NCBI GenBank assembly: GCA_964564785.1
Contig: CAZMCT010000022.1
Span: 1 to 38,175, forward strand
From: CAZMCT01 sp964564785
Lineage (GTDB): Bacteria; Planctomycetota; Phycisphaerae; UBA1845; Fen-1342
Direction: 5' to 3'
DNA: 38,175 nucleotides
Below the pieces are notes generated by a model that ran no database searches, was not told the DNA's origin, and saw only the letters and a program-made list of their open reading frames with translations. Of this stretch, positions 17,503 to 23,482 are shown in pieces; within the stretch, counting starts at the first letter, position 1; each line of letters begins with the position of its first letter. A program made the translations under genes and the position numbers.

Positions 17503-18220
17503 TCGCTCAGCGTGGATAACGTGGACGCGACGGCTGGTCATTCCGGTCGTCGCGTTTGTCTGCGCGGCCGCCGTGCTGGGGCAGGAGCGCCCGTCCGGCA
17601 AGTCGAAATCCAAGGGCCGTTCCCCCCGCGGCCGCCCGCCCGCCAGCAAACCCGTCACGCAGCCCGCGCCCGAGCCCGAATCGCAGCCGGCCACCGTGCC
17701 CGTCGATCCGAAGCTCGAGACCCTTGCCGCCGCCCGCCAGCGACTGGCCCGGACGCCGCCCGCCCGCCGGAGCCGCGACGACTCTGCCTTGCTGACCGCT
17801 CTCGAGTTCGCGCTGGCCGTGGCCCGCGCCGATGGACCGAGGGCCGCCGCCCAAGTGGACGTGACCGGCTACCAGATGCTGCCGCTGGCCGGCGATTTGC
17901 CCGAGCGGCCGGACCGACCGGTCGCCCGTGACCTGATCGAGCAGTACGTGTCGGGCCGGCCGCCGTCGGACATCGGGGGGCTGACGATGGACCGCGTGGA
18001 GGTGGTGCCGCGAAGCCGGGTGGGGGCGCTGTTTCCGGCACTGGCGAAATGGATGCTGGCCGAGGCGGATGTGGCGGTCGTGTTTCATCCGCCGGTGTCG
18101 CGCGGGCCGGCAGACTGGCTGACGCGCAACGCCGCATTGGTGATCCGTATCCGGGGACAGGTCGCGGTGGTGATGGGCGGAAACCTGCTGGAAGCGCTGG
18201 AGACGCGCGAGCGCGGCTGA
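17495..18220 (+). CDS. Exported protein of unknown function, overlapping rplU
   Basis: This 241-residue protein has a basic head and a signal sequence (RRLVIPVVAFVCAAAVLGQ), then a Lys/Arg/Pro-rich linker (about 30-75) with SKSKGRSPRGRPPASK and a run of Pro/Glu/Thr. A folded C-terminal domain spans about 80-240. That domain has ALEFALAVARA, YQMLPLAGDLPERPDRPVAR, and a final RIRGQVAVVMGGNLLEALE. I do not recognise the family. The ATG overlaps the last 8 bases of rplU (17495-17502), so translation is probably coupled to a ribosomal protein gene. That is odd for an exported product, but could simply reflect compact packing. Confidence 0.65.
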   Translation: MPDRSAWITWTRRLVIPVVAFVCAAAVLGQERPSGKSKSKGRSPRGRPPASKPVTQPAPEPESQPATVPVDPKLETLAAARQRLARTPPARRSRDDSALLTALEFALAVARADGPRAAAQVDVTGYQMLPLAGDLPERPDRPVARDLIEQYVSGRPPSDIGGLTMDRVEVVPRSRVGALFPALAKWMLAEADVAVVFHPPVSRGPADWLTRNAALVIRIRGQVAVVMGGNLLEALETRERG

Positions 18221-18276
18221 CGCCGTTGGCCGGGGGCTGCTGCGCTGCCACGCCAAGCGCCGCGCCGCGGCCACCT

Positions 18277-18413
18277 GTCATTCCGAACGCCACGCAGCGG
18301 CCGTGAGGAATCTGGCCAGGGACGGAGCAACCTCGATCTTCGGTACGATCCGCCGAGGACAAGCCGGCCTCATCCGTGGCCGGATTCCTCGTCGCTGCGC
18401 TGCTCGGAATGAC
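18277..18413. repeat. Large inverted repeat of the 'GTCATTCCGA..GAGGAAT' family
   Basis: The left arm begins GTCATTCCGA at 18277, continues CAGCGGCCGTGAGGAATCTG, and ends GGCC at 18317. The right arm (18378-18413) is its approximate reverse complement: GGCCGGATTCCTCGTCGCTG, then CGCTGCTCGGAATGAC. About 60 bases separate the arms. The element sits in the convergent gap between the rplU-linked gene and the fucose-synthase gene. The core 'TCATTCCGA-x-CGCAGCGAGGAATC' is a repeat I know to be widespread in several bacterial phyla. It may also act as a transcription barrier. Confidence 0.75.
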
Positions 18414-18429
18414 GCGAAAGGCCGCGCGC

Positions 18430-18516
18430 CGCGCCATGACGCCAGAGACCGCGCGCGGCGCGGCGACACCGAAGCCCACGCACCGCGCTGCGACACCGGA
18501 GCGCGCGCACCGTGCT
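18430..18516. repeat. Degenerate 27-bp tandem repeat, about three units
   Basis: Two clear units, 18463-18489 and 18490-18516, both begin GCGACACCG(A/G)AGC and differ at only 4 of 27 positions. A more diverged unit precedes them from about 18430. The last unit ends within the stop codon of the minus-strand fucose-synthase gene. It is non-coding on both sides, as far as I can tell. Confidence 0.6.
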
Positions 18517-19501
18517 AGGCCGTCAGCTCCGCGGCATGTTCGCGGAACCAGGCCACCGTGCGCCGCAGGCCCTCTTCGAAGCCGGTCTTTGCCTCCCAGC
18601 CGAGCAGTTGCCGCGCCCGGCTCACGTCGAGGCAGCGCCGCGGCTGGCCGTTGGGCTTGGTCGTGTCCCAGACCAGCCGGCCGGTGTAGCCCACTTCGCG
18701 GGCGACCAGCTCCGCCAGGGCCCGGATGGTGATCTCGCGGCCGTTGCCCAGGTTGAGCGGCTCGCGGTCCGCGTATTGCTCGGCGGCCAGTACGATGGCC
18801 TCGGCGGCGTCGTCGACGTAGAAGAACTCGCGGGTGGGGGAGCCGTCGCCCCAGAGCACGACTTCGGGCGCGTGCTGCTGACGGGCGGTCCAGAACTTGC
18901 GGATCATGGCGGGGATGACGTGCGAGCTTTCGAGGTCGAAGTTGTCGCGCGGGCCGTAGAGGTTCACGGGCAGGAGGTAAATGGCATTGAGGCCGTACTG
19001 CTCGCGATAGCCCTGGCACATGACGAGCAGGGCTTTCTTGGCGACGCCATAGGGGGCGTTGCTCTCCTCGGGGTAGCCGTTCCACAGGTGCTCCTCGCGG
19101 AACGGGACCGGCGTGAATTTCGGGTATGCGCAGATCGTCCCGACCTGCACGAACTTGCGCACCCCGCTACGGCGGGCCTGCTCGATCAGGTTCAGGCCCA
19201 TCGCCATGTTGTCGTAGAAGAGCAGGCCGGGATTCTCACGGTTCCAGCCGATGCCGCCGACTCTCGCCGCCAGGTGGATGACAACGTCGGCCGGGTGGTC
19301 GGCGAAAAGCCGCGCCACCGCAACCGGGTCGCGCAGATCGTAGATCGAACGCGGGTCCTTGCGGTCGGCGTGGGCCGGGCTGCGGGGGACGAAGATGCGG
19401 CCGGGGTCGGCGCCGGCCGCGACCAGGCGTGGAACCACGTGCGAGCCGAGGAAGCCGGCCCCGCCAGTCACGAGTACGCGCTGGCCGTCCCAGAAGCCCA
19501 A
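18515..19501 (-). CDS. fcl: GDP-L-fucose synthase-like NAD-dependent epimerase/reductase
   Basis: This is an extended SDR enzyme of 328 residues. The Rossmann motif VLVTGGAGFLGSH starts near residue 9. Family marks of GDP-4-keto-6-deoxymannose epimerase/reductase are VHLAARVGGI, GTICAYPKFTPVPFREE, the catalytic Y-x3-K in NAPYGVAKKA, VNLYGPRDNF, and WGDGSPTREFFYVDDAA. It would complete GDP-L-fucose for surface polysaccharides. No GDP-mannose dehydratase is adjacent, so a related nucleotide-sugar substrate is possible. The start is unusual: no ATG or GTG precedes the Rossmann fold after the upstream gene's stop, so TTG at 19501 (LGFWDGQRV) with GGAG 11 bases upstream is the best choice. It lies 28 bases behind a membrane-protein gene. 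Confidence 0.85.
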   Translation of the reverse strand: MGFWDGQRVLVTGGAGFLGSHVVPRLVAAGADPGRIFVPRSPAHADRKDPRSIYDLRDPVAVARLFADHPADVVIHLAARVGGIGWNRENPGLLFYDNMAMGLNLIEQARRSGVRKFVQVGTICAYPKFTPVPFREEHLWNGYPEESNAPYGVAKKALLVMCQGYREQYGLNAIYLLPVNLYGPRDNFDLESSHVIPAMIRKFWTARQQHAPEVVLWGDGSPTREFFYVDDAAEAIVLAAEQYADREPLNLGNGREITIRALAELVAREVGYTGRLVWDTTKPNGQPRRCLDVSRARQLLGWEAKTGFEEGLRRTVAWFREHAAELTA

Positions 19502-19529
19502 GTCGGTATTCGCTCCGTGAGATGCTGCG

Positions 19530-20348
19530 CTAGTCCTGCCGGTTCTCGTCGGCGTCTTCGCGGGCGGCGGCCGCGTCGCCGGCCCGTACGGCGGCCTCGC
19601 GCTCGGCTTGCTCGCGGGCCCGCAGCTCGGCGTGCGCCCGCACCTCGTTGGTGAAGCCCTTCGCCTCGCAGATCGCCGCCACAATTTCGTCGAAGAGCGC
19701 GACCTTCTCGTTGTCCAGCCGCAGCTTCCGCTCGCGGTCGCCCGCGCGGTAGTACAGGTCGATCCAGCCCTTGGGGTTGTAGTCGCGGAGCGAGACCATC
19801 TCGGCGTAGGCAATGCGCTGCCCGCCGTAGTCGATCCCCTCGTCGTCCACGACGACCCGGAGCGTGACGGCCTTGTACAGCCGCCAGAGGAAGTACAGCC
19901 CGATCAGCGCGGGCGGCACGGCCCAGTAAAACTGCCCCACCATCTCGGCCCGCGACTTGTACCACTTGGTCCAGGTCAGATCCGTCCGAGTGACCAGCCC
20001 GCCGCGGACCGTCGCTTTGATGAACCCGTAGCGGCCGACGAAGTACTCGTCCGCCCCGTCACGCAGTTCGGGCTGGCCGAGCACCTCGTACAGCTTCTCG
20101 CGCGCGGTCGGTTCGCCGGCCGGCAGGCGCTTCAGGTCGGCCTCCGTCGGCCGATCGTCCAAGCCCGCGTACGCGACCCGCCCGCGGAACGGCTCGCCGG
20201 CCAGCCGTTTTTCGGCTTCCGCCCGCGTCTTGGCCGGCCAGTGCACCGCCCCGTCGTACACGAACCACGCCGCGAACCCGAAGAACAGCACGGCTCGCAC
20301 GAGCTGCCAGTTGCGGTCGGCCTTGGCGGGCCCGCTCTCGATCCTCAT
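19530..20348 (-). CDS. Two-TM membrane protein of unknown function
   Basis: From the ATG at 20348 the product is 272 residues; GGGAGG lies 8 bases upstream, which favours this over the TTG at 20354. Helix 1 is at about 16-35 (VRAVLFFGFAAWFVYDGAVH). An approximately 100-residue domain includes RVAYAGLDDRPTEADLKRL and YFVGRYGFIKATV. Helix 2 is near 140-160 (WAVPPALIGLYFLWRLY). A PH-like segment follows: LRVVVDDEGIDYGGQRIAYA, WIDLYYRAGDRERKLRLDN, then FDEIVAAICEA. The C-terminus is a Glu/Ala/Arg-rich coiled stretch. The pattern of a membrane helix followed by a beta-rich segment resembles bacterial PH-domain membrane proteins, but this is not certain. It is probably co-transcribed with the downstream fucose-synthase gene. 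Confidence 0.65.
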   Translation of the reverse strand: MRIESGPAKADRNWQLVRAVLFFGFAAWFVYDGAVHWPAKTRAEAEKRLAGEPFRGRVAYAGLDDRPTEADLKRLPAGEPTAREKLYEVLGQPELRDGADEYFVGRYGFIKATVRGGLVTRTDLTWTKWYKSRAEMVGQFYWAVPPALIGLYFLWRLYKAVTLRVVVDDEGIDYGGQRIAYAEMVSLRDYNPKGWIDLYYRAGDRERKLRLDNEKVALFDEIVAAICEAKGFTNEVRAHAELRAREQAEREAAVRAGDAAAAREDADENRQD

Positions 20349-20558
20349 TGCCAATGCCTCCCGGCCGCAGACACGACAGAAGCGCGGCCGCCCGGCGGCG
20401 CCGTTCGTCCTGCGGCACCCATTCCGCTATTATGCCTTGGGGCGCGGCGGCTGTCGCGGCCCGCCGGCGGGAAAAAGGCGCGCCGCCCGAACCCGCCGGC
20501 CCCCGAGCGGCCTGGCTCGCTGCGACGGCGGTCCGGCCGCAAGCAATGGAGACACACG

Positions 20559-22178
20559 ATGGCGTCCGCGGGTGTGCTGCATCGGCCGTGCATCCTGATC
20601 ATCCGTGACGGCTGGGGCGAGAACCCCGATCCCCGGTGGGACCACGCCAACGCGGTCAAGCTGGCCCGGCCGCCGGTCGACGCCATGCTCCGCCGCGACT
20701 GGCCGTTCACGCTGGTCGAAACCAGCGGCTTCGACGTCGGCTTGCCCGAAGGCACCATGGGCAACAGCGAGGTCGGCCACCAGAACATCGGGGCCGGGCG
20801 GGTCGTCGACCAGGACTCGGTGCGGATCACCAAGGCCATCCGCGACGGCTCGTTCTTCCGGAATGCCGAGCTGGTCGCGGCCGTGGAGCGCTGCCTGGCC
20901 CGCGGCGGCCGCCTGCACGTGATGGGGCTGGCCAGCGACATCGGCGTACACAGTCTCCTCGAGCACCTATACGCGGTGGTGCGGCTCGCGGCCCAGCGCG
21001 GGCTGCGGGCCGTCTACGTTCACTGCTTCACCGACGGGCGCGACTCGCCGCCCACCAGCGGGATCGAGTTCGTCCGGCAGATCGAACGGGAGCTGCGCCA
21101 CATCGGCGTCGGCCAGATCGCCAGCGTCTGCGGCCGCTATTGGGCGATGGACCGCGACAACCGTTGGGACCGCGTGCAGCGGGCCTACCGGATGCTGGTG
21201 CACGGCGATGCGGCTGCGGCGCCCAGCGCGGTCGAGGGTCTCCAACGCTATTACGACCACCCGGCCGCGCCGAACATGGCCGGGGACGAGTTCGTCATAC
21301 CCACGGTGATCAGCGAAGACGGGCGGACGCCGCTGGCAGTGGTGCGCGACGGCGACTCGGTGGTGTTCTTCAACTTCCGCGGCGACCGGCCGCGGGAGCT
21401 GACGCGGGCGTTCACGTTCGACACGTTCCCGTACCGGGCCCGCGACAAGACCGGCCAGGAAGTGGAGCTGGGGTTCGACCGCGGGAAGAAGCTCGACTTG
21501 TACTACGCGACGATGACGGAGTACGAGCAGGGGCTGCCGGTGCGGGTCGCGTTCCCCAAGCTGCCGCCGATGAAGAACATCGGAGGCGAATACCTGTCGC
21601 AACTCGGGTTGCGTCAGTTCCGCTGCGCCGAGACCGAAAAGTACGCGCACGTGACGTTCTTCTTCAACGATTACCGCGAGCATCCGTTTCCGGGTGAGGA
21701 GCGGCAACTGGTCGCTTCGCCCAAGGTGTCCACGTACGATCTTCAGCCCGAGATGTCGGCGCGCGGCGTGTGCGACGTCACGCTTCAGCGGCTGGCGACC
21801 GGCATCGACGATTTCCTGCTCGTGAACTTCGCGAACCCGGACATGGTGGGGCACACCGGGTCGATCCCGGCCGCGGTGAAGGCCTGCCAGGTCGTGGACG
21901 AGTGCGTCGGTAGGCTGTTCGAGGCGGTCCTGCGTCGCGGCGGCTGCGGGATCATCACCGCCGACCACGGCAATTTCGAGCAGATGATCGATCCGGCGAC
22001 CGGCGGCCCGCACACCGCGCACACCGTCGGCGCGGTGCCGCTGTACGTGATCGGCGAGGGCTTCAAGCAGGCCAAGCTGCGGGGCGGCGGCCGGCTGGCC
22101 GACATCATGCCCACGCTGCTGACGATGATGGGCCTGAGTGTGCCCGACGAAATGACGGGCCAGTCGCTGATCCGGTAA
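20559..22178 (+). CDS. gpmI: 2,3-bisphosphoglycerate-independent phosphoglycerate mutase
   Basis: This glycolytic enzyme interconverts 3- and 2-phosphoglycerate with two Mn2+ ions. The 539-residue length is near the usual 510-550. Motifs in order are: IIRDGWGEN (metal Asp near residue 17); GLPEGTMGNSEVGHQNIGAG with the phosphorylated Ser in NSEVGH; HCFTDGRDSPP; CGRYWAMDRDNRWDR; FNFRGDRPRELTRAF; NFANPDMVGHTG; TADHGNFEQM and HTAHT. All metal and catalytic residues are visible. The ATG at 20559 follows GGAG (20548-20551) by 7 bases. The frame is open upstream to 19608, but that part is antisense to the membrane protein gene. A TATTAT near 20428 is a possible -10. Confidence 0.95.
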   Translation: MASAGVLHRPCILIIRDGWGENPDPRWDHANAVKLARPPVDAMLRRDWPFTLVETSGFDVGLPEGTMGNSEVGHQNIGAGRVVDQDSVRITKAIRDGSFFRNAELVAAVERCLARGGRLHVMGLASDIGVHSLLEHLYAVVRLAAQRGLRAVYVHCFTDGRDSPPTSGIEFVRQIERELRHIGVGQIASVCGRYWAMDRDNRWDRVQRAYRMLVHGDAAAAPSAVEGLQRYYDHPAAPNMAGDEFVIPTVISEDGRTPLAVVRDGDSVVFFNFRGDRPRELTRAFTFDTFPYRARDKTGQEVELGFDRGKKLDLYYATMTEYEQGLPVRVAFPKLPPMKNIGGEYLSQLGLRQFRCAETEKYAHVTFFFNDYREHPFPGEERQLVASPKVSTYDLQPEMSARGVCDVTLQRLATGIDDFLLVNFANPDMVGHTGSIPAAVKACQVVDECVGRLFEAVLRRGGCGIITADHGNFEQMIDPATGGPHTAHTVGAVPLYVIGEGFKQAKLRGGGRLADIMPTLLTMMGLSVPDEMTGQSLIR

Positions 22179-22301
22179 GCCGCACGAAGAATGTCCGACG
22201 TGTTCCCCGTCCGCGGCAGTCTCGCCACCGGTGCGCGACCGGCGGTGTCCTCTCACCCGGCGCACGCCCCGACCGGCCGGCCGGGCGTCCGAACGTGTTG
22301 T

Positions 22302-23063
22302 TCAAGTCGCCGGCGCCGTTGACGGCGAGTCGGAGACCGGCCCGCCGCTCCCGACGGATGCGCCGGCTTTCGTGGGCGCCGCCGTTGCGAGCTGAAGAGG
22401 GACTCCCAATACGTCGGCGATGCGGTCGCCGCGGGCTGTGGCGGCGAGAGATACGCCGCAGGTCAGCACGATATGCATGCGGACAAGCTCGGGCACGGAG
22501 TGGGCCTGCAACTTGCGCATCAGCCGGCTGCGATAGGCCTCGACGGCCTTGCGTGTGAGCTTCATGCGCTCGGCGGTGAGGCGGTTGGAGAGGCCGGCAA
22601 CCACGTAGTGCATGACTTCGCGCTCGCGCTCGGTGAGCCGGGCGGCTCGCGCCTGGAGTTCGGAGTACCACGCGAACAGGCGGCGGTTGAGACGGTCGCG
22701 AGCCAGGGCCTCCTCGACCCGGTGCAGCAGGCGCTGCGGGCGAACGGGCTTCTCGAGGAAGTCGATGGCTCCCCGGCGCATGGTATTGGCAACCGTGGTG
22801 GGATCGACGCGGTTGCCGATGAAGATCATGGGCGGAGCGAGGTCGTAGAGCGCGAGCCGCTCCTGGAGGTCGAACCCGGTAATCTCGGGCAGAGCGGGAT
22901 CCAGGACGATGCAACCTGGCTGCTGCGGATCGAAGCAATCGAGGAACTCTCGCGCCGACGGGCACGTCGCGACCCGCGCCTCCTTTCCCGACAGGACGGT
23001 GCGCAAAGCCGAGCGGACCTTTTCATCGGTATCAATGACAAATACTACCGCTTCGCGGCGCAT
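22302..23063 (-). CDS. FixJ/NarL-family response regulator with altered switch residue
   Basis: This 253-residue regulator (ATG at 23063) has a receiver domain at 1-120 and a LuxR-type helix-turn-helix at about 140-200 (LTEREREVMHYVVAGLSNR, then AERMKLTRKAVEAYRSRLMRKL). Asp11 and Asp13 form the acidic pocket, Asp55 in CIVLDPALP is the phosphoacceptor, and Lys105 in FLEKP is conserved. At the usual Thr/Ser switch the sequence is IFIGNRVD, with Gly83 where FixJ has Thr. Phosphorylation signalling may therefore be weakened or altered. The last 50 residues are a Ser/Ala/Pro-rich tail. No histidine kinase gene is adjacent. Two 10-bp direct repeats lie 12-38 bases upstream of the ATG. Confidence 0.85.
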   Translation of the reverse strand: MRREAVVFVIDTDEKVRSALRTVLSGKEARVATCPSAREFLDCFDPQQPGCIVLDPALPEITGFDLQERLALYDLAPPMIFIGNRVDPTTVANTMRRGAIDFLEKPVRPQRLLHRVEEALARDRLNRRLFAWYSELQARAARLTEREREVMHYVVAGLSNRLTAERMKLTRKAVEAYRSRLMRKLQAHSVPELVRMHIVLTCGVSLAATARGDRIADVLGVPLQLATAAPTKAGASVGSGGPVSDSPSTAPAT

Positions 23064-23074
23064 CGGGGCGCTCA

Positions 23075-23101
23075 CTGCGTGCACAACCCCGCTGCGTGCA
23101 C
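23075..23101. promoter_or_regulatory. Paired direct repeats upstream of the response regulator
   Basis: CTGCGTGCAC occurs at 23075-23084 and again at 23092-23101, with a 17-base period. Each copy contains the palindrome GTGCAC. Their position just before the regulator's start codon fits an operator, possibly for autoregulation. Confidence 0.4.
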
Positions 23102-23134
23102 GCCTGCTTTGGGGGGACTAACGACAATGCCGGG

Positions 23135-23163
23135 GCGCGGACTCGCGCTTTTTTCTTTTTTTT
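23135..23163 (+). terminator. Intrinsic terminator-like hairpin with no gene before it
   Basis: GCGCG (23135-23139), loop GACT, CGCGC (23144-23148) are followed at once by a 15-base T-tract with one C. This is the clearest intrinsic terminator form in the window. No plus-strand gene ends upstream; gpmI stops about 950 bases away. It may end an unannotated small RNA or antisense transcript, or insulate the tRNA. Confidence 0.5.
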
Positions 23164-23340
23164 GCGAAATTTCCGGGAACGATTGCGGGGCGCGTGTTCG
23201 ACCCCCGAGTCCGACGCGCCTGTTGACCGCACGGCCGATCTTTGCGAAAGTGACGGCGTCGAACAGCCGGGCGACACATGCGCCGGGGGCCGGTCGGTAC
23301 GGGCCCGCCCACGACGTAAACTTCTGTGCTCATTAGTGTT

Positions 23341-23424
23341 GCCGAAGTGGCGGAATGGCAGACGCGCGGGATTCAAAATCCCGTGGCCGATGAGGCCGTG
23401 AGGGTTCGAGTCCCTCCTTCGGTA
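23341..23424 (+). tRNA. tRNA-Leu (anticodon CAA)
   Basis: The acceptor stem GCCGAAG (23341-23347) pairs with CTTCGGT (23417-23423), with a G-T first pair and A73 as discriminator. The anticodon stem CGGGA/TCCCG encloses TTCAAAA, giving anticodon CAA (reads UUG). A long variable arm GGCC-gatga-GGCC marks it as class II, and the T arm GAGGGTTCGAGTCCCTC is intact. The 3' CCA is not encoded and must be added. The total of 84 bases is normal for tRNA-Leu. Confidence 0.95.
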
Positions 23425-23482
23425 GTTTGTGCCCCACCGGGACCGCGCGAGCTGGCGGCGAGGCCGGGCAGGATGACTTCTC

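Noticed and set aside
18277..18516. CRISPR-like array
   Set aside because: Units are contiguous tandem or inverted copies without unique spacers, and no cas genes are present.
17655..19085. 476-codon minus-strand frame
   Set aside because: It crosses the repeat region and two real genes in wrong frames; part of it is just translated repeat DNA.
19608..20558. N-terminal extension of gpmI
   Set aside because: The frame is open by chance over the antisense membrane protein gene; gpmI has a good ribosome site and canonical N-terminus at 20559.
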